A stretch of 17,105 nucleotides of DNA, taken from positions 1 to 17,105 of the forward strand of contig USMB01000033.1 in the NCBI GenBank assembly GCA_900555615.1, read 5' to 3'. The notes under the pieces are model-generated. The model saw only the letters and a program-made list of their open reading frames with translations. It made no database searches and had not been told where the DNA came from. Numbering within the stretch: the stretch's first letter is position 1; each line of letters starts with the position of its first letter. The translations under genes were made by a program, and so were the position numbers. This document shows positions 1 to 7,313 of this stretch, piece after piece. This DNA comes from an uncultured Clostridium sp. GTDB lineage: Bacteria; Bacillota; Clostridia; TANB77; CAG-508.

Positions 1-278
1 TTGATGTATATGAAGGAATGATAGTTGGATTAAATTCAAGAGGAGAAGATTTAGCTATAAATGTATGTAAAGAAAAACACTTAACAAACACAAGAGCTTC
101 TGGTTCTGATGATGCTTTAAGATTAGTACCACCAATTCAAATGTCTCTTGAAAAAGCTATTGAGTTTATTCAAGATGATGAGTTAGTAGAAGTTACACCA
201 AAATCAATTAGATTAAGAAAGAAAATCTTAGATAATAAAGAAAGAGAAAGAGCAGCAAGAAATGCTAATAAAGCATAA
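1..278 (+). CDS. typA: GTP-binding protein TypA/BipA, C-terminal fragment
   Basis: This is the 3' end of a ribosome-associated translational GTPase; the reading frame is open to the left edge and the first full codon is at position 3. The visible 91 or so residues match the TypA C-terminal domain: an EGMIVG stretch, LTNTRASGSDDA, then LVPPIQMSLEKAIEFI and DDELVEVTPKSIRLRK, followed by a basic tail. This domain is specific to TypA/BipA and is not found in EF-G or LepA. The GTPase domain lies outside the window. TypA binds 70S ribosomes and is needed mainly under cold or other stress. A hairpin follows the stop and separates it from trmR. The internal ATG at 18 is not a start, because the homology runs through it. 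Confidence 0.95.
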   Translation, partial: DVYEGMIVGLNSRGEDLAINVCKEKHLTNTRASGSDDALRLVPPIQMSLEKAIEFIQDDELVEVTPKSIRLRKKILDNKERERAARNANKA

Positions 279-285
279 TTATGAT

Positions 286-323
286 ATGCCAGTACTTTAG
301 TGATATGTACTGGCATTAATTTT
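286..323 (+). terminator. Hairpin after typA, probable terminator
   Basis: Perfect 10-bp inverted repeat: atgccagtac (286-295) and gtactggcat (307-316), with an 11-nt loop, followed by the short T-rich run taatttt. The U-tract is weak, so it may be only a partial terminator that lets some typA transcripts read into trmR, for which no clear promoter of its own is visible. Confidence 0.6.
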
Positions 324-337
324 AAGGAGCAAGAAAA

Positions 338-940
338 ATGAACAAACAAGAATTAGAAAAAATAAAACAAAAAGCATTAGAAGAACATATTCCAATAATA
401 ATGGATGACACCTTAGAAGTAGTAGACCAAATATTAAAAGAAGTAAAACCAAAAAGAATATTAGAAATAGGAACAGCAGTAGGATATTCAGCAATGTGTT
501 TTTCAGAATATCTTCAAGAAGGTGGAAAAATAGACACAATAGAAAGAGACGAAGAAAGAATAGCAGAAGCAAAAATAAATATAAAAAATGTTGGAGTAGA
601 AGACAAAATAAACATTTATGAAGGTGATGCAGTAGAAATATTACCAACATTAAATGAAAAATACGATGTAGCATTTATAGATGCTGCAAAAGGAAAATAT
701 CCATTTTTCTTAAAAGAAGCATTAAGAATGATAAAACCAACAGGGGTTATACTAGCTGATAACATTCTATATAAAGGATATGTTATGAGCGATTATAATA
801 AACATAAACAACGTACAGCTGTAAGAAATTTGCGTGAATACATAAAAGAAGTTACAGAGGCACCAAATCTTGAAACAGAAATATTAGAAGTTGGAGATGG
901 GCTTGCTGTAAGCAGATTAAAAGGTACAATAAAAATATAA
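338..940 (+). CDS. trmR: tRNA 5-hydroxyuridine methyltransferase TrmR (O-methyltransferase family)
   Basis: A 200-residue SAM-dependent class I methyltransferase of the O-methyltransferase 3 family. The SAM-binding motif ILEIGTAVGYSA is at residues 41-52 and an acidic ribose-binding segment IDTIERD at 65-71. Metal-binding residues are expected at D115 (VAFIDAAKGKY) and D141-N142 (LADNILYKG). Length and motifs fit B. subtilis YrrM/TrmR, which methylates 5-hydroxyuridine at tRNA position 34 to 5-methoxyuridine. The next plus-strand gene is trhP, the prephenate-dependent hydroxylation gene that makes the substrate, which supports this assignment over a generic catechol methyltransferase. SD aaggag (324-329) lies 8 nt before the ATG. 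The codons are strikingly A-ending (ATA, GCA, GTA), which creates a spurious Leu-rich antisense reading frame. Confidence 0.85.
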   Translation: MNKQELEKIKQKALEEHIPIIMDDTLEVVDQILKEVKPKRILEIGTAVGYSAMCFSEYLQEGGKIDTIERDEERIAEAKINIKNVGVEDKINIYEGDAVEILPTLNEKYDVAFIDAAKGKYPFFLKEALRMIKPTGVILADNILYKGYVMSDYNKHKQRTAVRNLREYIKEVTEAPNLETEILEVGDGLAVSRLKGTIKI

Positions 941-953
941 TATTTCATAAAAT

Positions 954-989
954 AAAAAGGGCTCCCTCAGAAAATATTTCTGGGGGAGC
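954..989 (-). terminator. Rho-independent terminator of the RelA/SpoT-like gene
   Basis: A 13-bp stem, gctccctcagaaa (961-973) and tttctgggggagc (977-989), with one wobble pair and a 3-nt loop. Read on the minus strand the stem is followed by a T-run (plus-strand aaaaa at 954-958). There is no T-run on the plus side, so this belongs to the minus-strand gene at 1013-1966. It lies back-to-back with the end of trmR. Confidence 0.85.
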
Positions 990-1012
990 GAAAGGTTTAA
1001 GAGCAATTAAGC

Positions 1013-1966
1013 CTAGTGAGGAACCAGGGTGGTGGAAATTCTTCTATCAGAAAATTCCTTCGCAAAGTGAATTCCGTCTTGATCATGCTCTTTGCTATCG
1101 TAGCTTGTGAAGCCTTTGACATGAAGTTTAGAAAAGTCGTCTACGCAGAAGACCTTCAAAATGGGGTCTTCATCTTGAAGTCCGTCTTCGCGGTATTTTT
1201 TGTAATTTTCGTGAGAAGCGGTACCATATACTGCTTCTTCATGCATTTTCATACTGCGAAGTTGAACTTCGAATTGGCAACCGGGCAGAACATCTGAATA
1301 CATCTGGACGGACATCGTAAACTGTAAAGTCTGATAATTGTTTTCTTTGGGTGTTTTAATGAAGTCCTTTACATAATCAATGCTAAAAGGAATTTTTAAA
1401 ACCTGCTCAATGATACTTTTATCGATGTCTGTGATTCCGTTGTTGGTGTCAACCCATTCAATAAATTCTTTCCTAATTTTACGGTTTTTACCTGCAATGA
1501 CGCCAGAGATAGTATCAAAGATTAAATAGATATAATCTTTAACAATTTCATCTGAATCATTATTAAGCAAAATCCCACGCAATCCAAACCGATCGCGAAT
1601 GTTTGCTGACAAGTTCGAATTGGACTTCCGCAAAAGTTTCGAAAGTTCGCTTTCCAAAGACTTGCGCCTGGAATACCAGTTGATATCAATATTCACATTT
1701 TGAGTTTTGTTCAACCACAAAATGATATACATAAATGTAATATTCACATAAGTAATCATGTTTGTGATTTCGAAAGTTTTTTTCCGAGAATTGATACAAC
1801 CTCTGAGTCCATCAAGGAATGAATCGAAGGTAGAAGAATCTTCTTCTGCAACTTCAAGTTCATCCAAGATATTATACAAATTTTGCACAATTTCCAGAAT
1901 GTTTTCTGACCTTTCTAGAGCTTCTTGATAGCTCCGGTGTATTAGTTTTAGTGTTTCTTTTGTCAT
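1013..1966 (-). CDS. RelA/SpoT-domain protein, alarmone-synthetase-like
   Basis: 317 residues with a central RelA/SpoT nucleotidyltransferase (synthetase) domain at about residues 95-260. No HD hydrolase domain and no TGS/ACT regulatory region are visible, so it resembles a small alarmone synthetase with extra N- and C-terminal parts. Signature stretches are the basic SRRK (99-102), RDRFGLR (124-130, with the metal-site Asp D125), KDFIKTPKENNYQTLQ (200-215), FEVQLRS (232-238, catalytic Glu E233) and MHEEAVYGTASHENYK (241-256). The usual NGYQSLH reads NNYQTLQ here, so a normally conserved His is Gln. SD aggtgagg lies upstream of the ATG. Arg codons CGG/CGC, Leu CTG/CTC and Phe TTC are frequent, unlike the AGA/TTA/TTT neighbours, which points to horizontal acquisition. 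It sits alone between trmR and trhP on the opposite strand. It could make (p)ppGpp, act as a toxin-type synthetase (pppApp or tRNA pyrophosphorylation), or be catalytically altered; the sequence does not decide. Confidence 0.8.
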   Translation of the reverse strand: MTKETLKLIHRSYQEALERSENILEIVQNLYNILDELEVAEEDSSTFDSFLDGLRGCINSRKKTFEITNMITYVNITFMYIILWLNKTQNVNIDINWYSRRKSLESELSKLLRKSNSNLSANIRDRFGLRGILLNNDSDEIVKDYIYLIFDTISGVIAGKNRKIRKEFIEWVDTNNGITDIDKSIIEQVLKIPFSIDYVKDFIKTPKENNYQTLQFTMSVQMYSDVLPGCQFEVQLRSMKMHEEAVYGTASHENYKKYREDGLQDEDPILKVFCVDDFSKLHVKGFTSYDSKEHDQDGIHFAKEFSDRRISTTLVPH

Positions 1967-2010
1967 AATGCTTACCTCACCTTTCGTATATAAAAAGCTT
2001 ATACTAATAC

Positions 2011-2019
2011 ATTATACCA
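2011..2019 (-). promoter_or_regulatory. Extended -10 promoter of the RelA/SpoT-like gene
   Basis: On the minus strand the sequence reads tggtataat: a consensus TATAAT (plus 2011-2016) preceded by TG-N, an extended -10 element, about 45 nt upstream of the ATG at 1966. No good -35 hexamer is seen at 16-18 nt spacing, which is compatible with an extended -10 promoter. Confidence 0.6.
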
Positions 2020-2057
2020 TAAATTTCCGGAAAAGTACAGTATTGCCTGAAAAATGA

Positions 2058-2086
2058 TTGACATAACTGATAAAAAAATATATAAT
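2058..2086 (+). promoter_or_regulatory. Consensus vegetative promoter of trhP
   Basis: A perfect TTGACA (2058-2063), 17-nt spacer and perfect TATAAT (2081-2086). The expected transcription start is near 2093, so the ATG at 2092 cannot be the translation start; the trhP start is the ATG at 2122. The promoter is divergent from that of the RelA/SpoT-like gene. Confidence 0.85.
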
Positions 2087-2121
2087 ATAAGATGTTAAAA
2101 AGAGAAAGGAATTTGATAAAA

Positions 2122-3354
2122 ATGAAAGAAGTAGAATTATTAGCACCAGCAGGTTCATATGAAAAAGCAAAGATCGCATTCTTATATGGAGCTGATGCAG
2201 TGTATTGTGGAACCTCATCATTATCATTAAGAACAAGAGCAGACATGCAAGATGATGACTTAGAAAAGACAATAAAATATGCACATAGCATAGGAAAAAA
2301 GATATATGTAACATTAAATATTTTTGCATGGGATGAAAAATATGAAGAAATAATAGAAATGGCTAAAAAGCTAGAAGAATTAAAGCCAGATGGAATTATT
2401 GCAGCAGATGGTGGAGTAATAGATGTATTAAAACAATATGCACCAAGTGTTGCAATAAATGTAAGTACACAAGCAAATGTTGTAAGTTTACATGCATGCA
2501 ATTTTTGGCGTAAAAATGGCGCTAAAAGAATGATAATGGCTAGAGAGATGAACAAAGAGCAATTGAGATACATTATGGAAAATAAGCCAGAAGACATGGA
2601 AATAGAAATATTTGTACATGGTGCAATATGTTTTGCATATTCAGGAAGATGCTTTTTAAGTGATTTCTTAGCTTGCAGAAGTGCTAATTTAGGAGATTGT
2701 GCACAAAGTTGCAGATGGTCATACAAATTATACGCAGAAGAAAGAAATAATCCAGGTGAATTTATGCCAATCGAAACAAATGAATATGGTACAAGCATTT
2801 TCTCATCAAAGGATTTGTGTTTAATAAAAGAACTTCCAGAAATTATCGATATGGGAGTTGATAGTTTAAAAATCGAAGGACGTTTAAAAACAGAATATTA
2901 TGTTGCAAGTATTGTAAATGTATACAGAAATGCAATTGATGATTATAAAAAAGATCCAACACATTATGATGCAGAAAAATATATGAAGGAAATTGAAAAA
3001 ATCAAAACAAGAGAATTAACAACATTTTATTTTAATGATAGAAAAAACAAAGACATTCAAGAATATGATGGACATCAATATAATGAATTATATCAATTTG
3101 GTGGAAAAGTTGTTGATTATGATGGCGAAAAAGCAATTATTGATATTAGAAATAGATTACAAGTAGGAGATACTATGGAAATCTTAGTTCCACATCAATT
3201 AGAACCAGTAGTATTTACAATTGATAAATTATGGGATATTGACACAAATGAAGAAATAGAGGCAGTTAGCCCAGGTGTTAAAGATCAAAAAGTAAAAATG
3301 ATGCTTCCAATTAAATGCGAAAAAGATTGGATATTAAGAAGAAAGAAGTGTTAA
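2122..3354 (+). CDS. trhP: tRNA U34 hydroxylation protein TrhP (peptidase U32 family)
   Basis: 410 residues from the ATG at 2122. The upstream in-frame ATG at 2092 falls at the predicted transcription start, while 2122 has SD aaagga (2105-2110). The protein starts MKEVELLAPAGSYEKAK, typical of the U32 family, and carries the U32 signature from E162 to S180 (E-I-F-V-H-G-A-I-C then G-R-C-F-L-S). Candidate Fe-S ligands are C170, C177, C193 and C233. The lineage that includes YegQ and YrrN/YrrO is not a true protease; it uses prephenate to hydroxylate uridine 34 of tRNAs, giving ho5U, which TrmR then methylates. The trmR neighbour supports that role over other U32 members such as collagenase-like PrtC. 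The last codon and the stop lie inside repeat copy A, so the C-terminus may have been trimmed or replaced by the repeat. Confidence 0.85.
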   Translation: MKEVELLAPAGSYEKAKIAFLYGADAVYCGTSSLSLRTRADMQDDDLEKTIKYAHSIGKKIYVTLNIFAWDEKYEEIIEMAKKLEELKPDGIIAADGGVIDVLKQYAPSVAINVSTQANVVSLHACNFWRKNGAKRMIMAREMNKEQLRYIMENKPEDMEIEIFVHGAICFAYSGRCFLSDFLACRSANLGDCAQSCRWSYKLYAEERNNPGEFMPIETNEYGTSIFSSKDLCLIKELPEIIDMGVDSLKIEGRLKTEYYVASIVNVYRNAIDDYKKDPTHYDAEKYMKEIEKIKTRELTTFYFNDRKNKDIQEYDGHQYNELYQFGGKVVDYDGEKAIIDIRNRLQVGDTMEILVPHQLEPVVFTIDKLWDIDTNEEIEAVSPGVKDQKVKMMLPIKCEKDWILRRKKC

Positions 3355-3384
3355 AAAAAGGACCGACCCTAAATTAGCAAGGAG
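3349..3384 (+). repeat. Palindromic-repeat family, copy A (half element)
   Basis: One arm only: an A7 run, ggaccgaccc (3360-3369), taaattagcaaggag. The same block, aaaaaaaggaccgaccc followed by yaaattagcaaggag, occurs at copy D upstream of queH. The stop codon of trhP (3352-3354) lies in its A-run, and its last bases ggag (3381-3384) form the Shine-Dalgarno of rlmN, 9 nt before the ATG. The inverted partner arm is absent here. Confidence 0.85.
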
Positions 3385-3393
3385 AAAAAAATA

Positions 3394-4416
3394 ATGAAAA
3401 ACATAAAAGATTATGATTTGCCAGCATTAAAAGAAGAATTTGTACAAATGGGAGAAAAACCATTTAGAGCTGAACAAGTTTTTAAGTGGTTATATGAAGC
3501 AAAAGTTACAAGTTTTGATGAAATGACAAATTTATCATTAGATTTAAGAGAAAAATTAAAACAAAATTATGAAATGCATAATTTTAAAATATTACAAAAA
3601 CAAGAATCATCTGATGGAACTAAAAAGTATTTATTTGATGTATTAGATGGAAATGCTATAGAAACAGTACTTATGAGTTATCATCATGGATATAGTATTT
3701 GTGTTTCTTCACAAATAGGTTGTAAAATGGGATGTAAATTCTGTGCATCAACAGGAATCGATTTTATCAGAAATTTAACTTCTGGTGAGATTGTTGAACA
3801 AATTCTTGCAGTTGAAAGAGATAATAATATAAGAATTTCAAATGTAGTTTTTATGGGAATAGGTGAACCTTTAAATAATTACAATAATGTTGTAAATGCA
3901 ATCAGAATAATAAATAATCCGAAAGGAATAAATATAGGAGCTAGACACATAAGTGTTTCGACAAGTGGACTAGTTCCAGGAATTTATAGACTTGCAGATG
4001 AAAATATTCAATGTACATTGTCTATTTCACTACATGCTACTACAAATGAAAAAAGAAGTAGTATGATGCCTGTAAATAATGCATTTCCAATAGAAGAATT
4101 ATTACAAGCTTGTAAAGATTACATTGCCAAAACAAATAGAAGAATTTCTTTTGAATATGCATTAGCAAAAGATAATAATGATAACTTAGAAGATGCAAAA
4201 GAATTAGTACATCTTTTAAAAGGAATGTTATGTCATGTAAATTTAATACCTATTAATAAGATAGAAAATGGAGCTTATTCAAAAAGCTCAAATGAAAATA
4301 TTATGAAATTTAGAGATTATTTAAATGACCATGGAATTGTTGCAACTATCAGACGTGAGTTAGGCTCTGATATTGACGCAGCTTGCGGTCAATTAAGAAG
4401 AAAAAATTTAAAATAG
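3394..4416 (+). CDS. rlmN: Dual-specificity 23S rRNA/tRNA adenine-C2 methyltransferase RlmN
   Basis: 340 residues, the usual length. This radical-SAM enzyme methylates C2 of A2503 in 23S rRNA and A37 in some tRNAs. The radical-SAM cluster motif C-x3-C-x2-C is at C110, C114 and C117. The two mechanistic cysteines are both present: C103, seven residues before the cluster, and C331 in AACGQLR, the residue that is transiently methylated. GIGEPLNNY (156-163) and STSGLVPGI are further RlmN hallmarks. Cfr would be the alternative, but the position upstream of prpC-prkC matches the conserved Bacillota order and favours RlmN. Its SD belongs to repeat copy A. No separate promoter is seen, so it is probably read from the trhP promoter. 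Confidence 0.95.
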   Translation: MKNIKDYDLPALKEEFVQMGEKPFRAEQVFKWLYEAKVTSFDEMTNLSLDLREKLKQNYEMHNFKILQKQESSDGTKKYLFDVLDGNAIETVLMSYHHGYSICVSSQIGCKMGCKFCASTGIDFIRNLTSGEIVEQILAVERDNNIRISNVVFMGIGEPLNNYNNVVNAIRIINNPKGINIGARHISVSTSGLVPGIYRLADENIQCTLSISLHATTNEKRSSMMPVNNAFPIEELLQACKDYIAKTNRRISFEYALAKDNNDNLEDAKELVHLLKGMLCHVNLIPINKIENGAYSKSSNENIMKFRDYLNDHGIVATIRRELGSDIDAACGQLRRKNLK

Positions 4417-4422
4417 TGTAAC

Positions 4423-4452
4423 TTGACAAAATAAAATCTATTATGATATAAC
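4423..4452 (+). promoter_or_regulatory. Promoter of prpC-prkC
   Basis: TTGACA (4423-4428) and TATAAC (4447-4452) with an 18-nt spacer, just after the rlmN stop. It would start transcription near 4459, with SD gaggtg (4469-4474) before the prpC ATG. The spacing is one over the optimum and an overlapping gatata gives 16 nt; either way the kinase/phosphatase pair can be transcribed independently of rlmN. Confidence 0.65.
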
Positions 4453-4479
4453 ATTGTAAGAAAGATACGAGGTGAAACA

Positions 4480-5214
4480 ATGATAATAGCTTATGCGAAA
4501 TCTGACATTGGAAAAGCTAGAGAAATGAACCAAGATGCTTATTATATATCAGAACCATCAAGTCCAATTAAATTATATTTATTAGCAGACGGAATGGGTG
4601 GTTATAAAGGCGGAGAAATTGCGAGTAATCTTGCAATAAAATGCGCAAGAAGTTATATTGAAAATAACTTTAAAGATGTAGCAAAAGATAGAGATAGTTT
4701 AATTCAGCTAGTTGCTAGTAGTATGGAATATGCAAATATGGTAGTATATGAAAAGTCAAAAGAAGACAAAGAACTTGAAGGAATGGGTACTACTTTAGAA
4801 GTTTGTTTAATATATAATAATAAGGCATATATTGGTCATGTTGGAGATAGTAGAATTTATAGAATTAGAAAAGATTTTATTAGAAAATTAACACAAGACC
4901 ATAGTTATGTACAAAAATTAGTAAAAGATGGTACAATAACAAAAGAAGAAGCGGAGAATCATCCTAAGAAAAACATGTTGATGAAGGCACTTGGATGTAA
5001 TGCATTTGTTGAGCCTGATGTATCAGTAAAAGGATTTTTAAGAGATGATATTTTGCTTATATCATCAGACGGATTAACAAATATGGTAAAACAAGAAGAT
5101 ATATTTGAGATTGCAAAAGGGAATATAGAAAAAGCACCTATCAAACTTGTTGATTTAGCAAATGAAAATGGTGGGTTAGATAATATAACAGTTGTAGTAA
5201 TTAAAAACATATAA
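4480..5214 (+). CDS. prpC: PP2C-type Ser/Thr protein phosphatase PrpC
   Basis: 244 residues, a soluble bacterial PP2C (PPM) phosphatase of normal length. Metal-binding acidic residues are in place: D19 in REMNQDA, D37-G38 in ADGMGG (36-41), D197 in SSDGLT and D234 in GLDNITVVV. GHVGDSRIYRI and LTQDHSYVQ are further family motifs. It removes phosphates added by the neighbouring PASTA kinase and its substrates, commonly including translation GTPases and cell-wall factors. The gap to prkC is 21 nt with a strong SD, so the two are cotranscribed and act as an antagonistic pair, as in B. subtilis prpC-prkC and the Stp/Stk pairs of streptococci. Confidence 0.95.
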   Translation: MIIAYAKSDIGKAREMNQDAYYISEPSSPIKLYLLADGMGGYKGGEIASNLAIKCARSYIENNFKDVAKDRDSLIQLVASSMEYANMVVYEKSKEDKELEGMGTTLEVCLIYNNKAYIGHVGDSRIYRIRKDFIRKLTQDHSYVQKLVKDGTITKEEAENHPKKNMLMKALGCNAFVEPDVSVKGFLRDDILLISSDGLTNMVKQEDIFEIAKGNIEKAPIKLVDLANENGGLDNITVVVIKNI

Positions 5215-5235
5215 CCTATAAGGAGAGATATAAAA

Positions 5236-7245
5236 ATGGATTTAAAGGGTAGATTGTTAGGAAACAGATATGAGATTATAGAGAAAATAGGCAGTGGAGG
5301 AATGGCAACAGTATATAAAGCAAAATGTCATGTACTAAATAGATATGTAGCAATCAAAATTTTAAGAGATGAATTCACCACAGATGAGGAATTTATAAAA
5401 AGATTTGAAGTAGAAGCACAATCAGCAGCAAGCATAACACATCCTAATATTGTTTCTGTTTACGATGTAGGTGTAGACGGAAATTTATATTATATTGTAA
5501 TGGAATTAATAAAAGGAAAAACATTAAAAGAAATAATTACAGAAGAAAAAGGTCCATTACCATGGAAATGGTCTGTTAATATTGCAAGTCAAATTGCATC
5601 AGCATTAGAGACAGCTCACAAAAACCATATTATACATAGAGATATAAAACCACATAATATTATTATTACAGAAGATGGAGTTGCAAAAGTAACTGATTTT
5701 GGAATTGCAAAAGCTGTTTCAAATTCAACAATTACTGCTTTTGGAACAACAATTGGATCTGTACATTATTTTTCACCTGAACATGCAAGAGGTGGATTTA
5801 CAGATGAAAAATCAGATTTATATTCATTAGGTGTTGTAATGTATGAAATGTTAACTGGAAAAGTTCCATTTGATGCAGACACAGCGGTATCAATTGCATT
5901 GAAACATATGCAAGAAGAAGCAAAACCACCAATAGAAGTAAATCCTAATGTACCAGTAGCTGTTAATGATATAATAATGAAGGCACTAAGGAAAGATACC
6001 AATTTACGCTACCAAAATGCAACAGCTATGTTATTAGATTTAAAAAGAGCATTAAAAGAACCAAATGGTGATTTTGTTGATAACAATGATTATCAAGATT
6101 TTCCAACTCAAAGAATTTCTACAATAGGATTAGAAGAGGAAAGAAGTTCAAAATCAACTAATGCAAAAAATAATAAAAAGCCTAATAAATTTGCACAATT
6201 TATAAAAAATCATAAAGTTTTATCATCAATTGTAGGTTTAATTTTATTATTTGTAATTACATTAGGATTAACTATTGGAATTTCAAATGCAAGAAGACCT
6301 AAAGAAGTTGCTATTCCAAATTTAGTTGGAAAAACAGTTGATGAAGCAAAACAAATTTTAATAGAAAACAAATTAAATTATGTTGAAGATAGTTCAGAAT
6401 ATAATACAACATATCCAGCTGGTCAAATTATTTCACAAACACCAAATTTTGTTGATGGAAGAAAAATTAAACAAAATACTGATGTAAAAGTTGTTGTAAG
6501 TTTAGGAACAGAGACAACTACAGTTCCAAAATTGAAAGGCTTAACAAAAGATGAAGCTGAAGATGCAGCAAAATCATCTAAAATTAAATTGGAATTTGTT
6601 GATGAAATAAGTAAAACAGTTGAAGCAGGAGTTATTATTAAACAAGAAAAAGATGAAGGCGAAACCGTAAATGCTGGTGATACTGTAAAAGTTTATGTAA
6701 GTATTGGTACAGGTATAAAACAAGTTGCAGTTGTTTCTGTATTATATAAAGATGAAGAAACAGCTAAACAAACTCTTCAAGATTTAGGATTAACTGTTAA
6801 TGTTGAATATGGAGAAGATAAAACTAGAGGAAATGGTGTTGTTTTAAAACAAAGCATTGAATCTGGTAAGACTGTTGATGAAGGTTCAACTATTACAATT
6901 ACTGTTAATAAATTAGCTGAATTGAAAACTGGTACTGTTACAATTAATGTTAAGTCTATAACAGGGTTCCAAGACACTTATGAAGAAACAACTAAAAATA
7001 ATAATACAGTCGCTGGAAGTACAGAAACAGTAAAAAAAGAAAATAAAGCTCAAGATGTAACTTTAAAAGTTACTGTTGATGGAGAACAAGTATACAAAAA
7101 TTCAGTAAAAGAAAACAATACAGCTGTTAAGGTAGATAATGTTAGTGGAACAGGAAGAGTTCAAATTAAAGTTTATATAGATGATACTTTAAAAAGAACA
7201 GTGGACATGGACTTATCAAATACAACGACAATGACAATTGAATAA
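5236..7245 (+). CDS. prkC: PASTA-domain eukaryote-like Ser/Thr kinase PrkC
   Basis: 669 residues, a membrane sensor kinase responding to peptidoglycan fragments. The N-terminal kinase domain (about 12-275) has the glycine loop IGSGGMATV (18-26), ATP-binding K41, HRDIKPHN (134-141, catalytic D136), DFG (154-156) and an activation loop rich in Thr with GTTIGSVHYFSPE. A basic linker leads to one transmembrane helix (about 328-350). Three extracellular PASTA repeats follow, at roughly 357-424, 425-491 and 494-560, the third most diverged. After them is a Thr/Asn-rich, probably beta-structured extension (561-669) not present in the minimal B. subtilis layout. It is cotranscribed with prpC; SD aaggag lies just upstream. 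A hairpin terminator follows, so rsgA, the usual next gene, is transcribed separately here. Confidence 0.95.
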   Translation: MDLKGRLLGNRYEIIEKIGSGGMATVYKAKCHVLNRYVAIKILRDEFTTDEEFIKRFEVEAQSAASITHPNIVSVYDVGVDGNLYYIVMELIKGKTLKEIITEEKGPLPWKWSVNIASQIASALETAHKNHIIHRDIKPHNIIITEDGVAKVTDFGIAKAVSNSTITAFGTTIGSVHYFSPEHARGGFTDEKSDLYSLGVVMYEMLTGKVPFDADTAVSIALKHMQEEAKPPIEVNPNVPVAVNDIIMKALRKDTNLRYQNATAMLLDLKRALKEPNGDFVDNNDYQDFPTQRISTIGLEEERSSKSTNAKNNKKPNKFAQFIKNHKVLSSIVGLILLFVITLGLTIGISNARRPKEVAIPNLVGKTVDEAKQILIENKLNYVEDSSEYNTTYPAGQIISQTPNFVDGRKIKQNTDVKVVVSLGTETTTVPKLKGLTKDEAEDAAKSSKIKLEFVDEISKTVEAGVIIKQEKDEGETVNAGDTVKVYVSIGTGIKQVAVVSVLYKDEETAKQTLQDLGLTVNVEYGEDKTRGNGVVLKQSIESGKTVDEGSTITITVNKLAELKTGTVTINVKSITGFQDTYEETTKNNNTVAGSTETVKKENKAQDVTLKVTVDGEQVYKNSVKENNTAVKVDNVSGTGRVQIKVYIDDTLKRTVDMDLSNTTTMTIE

Positions 7246-7252
7246 AATATAT

Positions 7253-7301
7253 ACCCCTATACAGGTTAAGAACCAAAGTATAGGGGTTTTGAATTTTTAG
7301 A
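7253..7301 (+). terminator. Rho-independent terminator of prkC
   Basis: 10-bp perfect stem acccctatac (7253-7262) and gtataggggt (7278-7287), 15-nt loop containing ggttaagaac, then tttt and a second T-run attttt. It separates prkC from the convergent coiled-coil gene and may also stop that gene's transcript, though the minus-side T-run is poor. Confidence 0.85.
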
Positions 7302-7313
7302 AATATTATTTTA

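Noticed and set aside
297..674. Antisense frame of 125 residues, very rich in Leu and Phe
   Set aside because: It is the shadow of the A-rich, purine-skewed coding strand of trmR. Similar Leu-rich frames occur opposite trhP, pgi and ruvB, none with an SD or a recognisable motif.
1016..1297. Plus-strand frame of 93 residues opposite the RelA/SpoT-like gene
   Set aside because: It lies entirely inside the confidently assigned minus-strand gene, begins inside that gene's 3' end and has no SD; the hydrophobic stretch is incidental.
2092..2121. Ten extra N-terminal residues for trhP from the ATG at 2092
   Set aside because: The perfect TATAAT at 2081-2086 places the transcription start at about 2093, so this ATG would not be in the mRNA. 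The ATG at 2122 has the SD and matches the family start.
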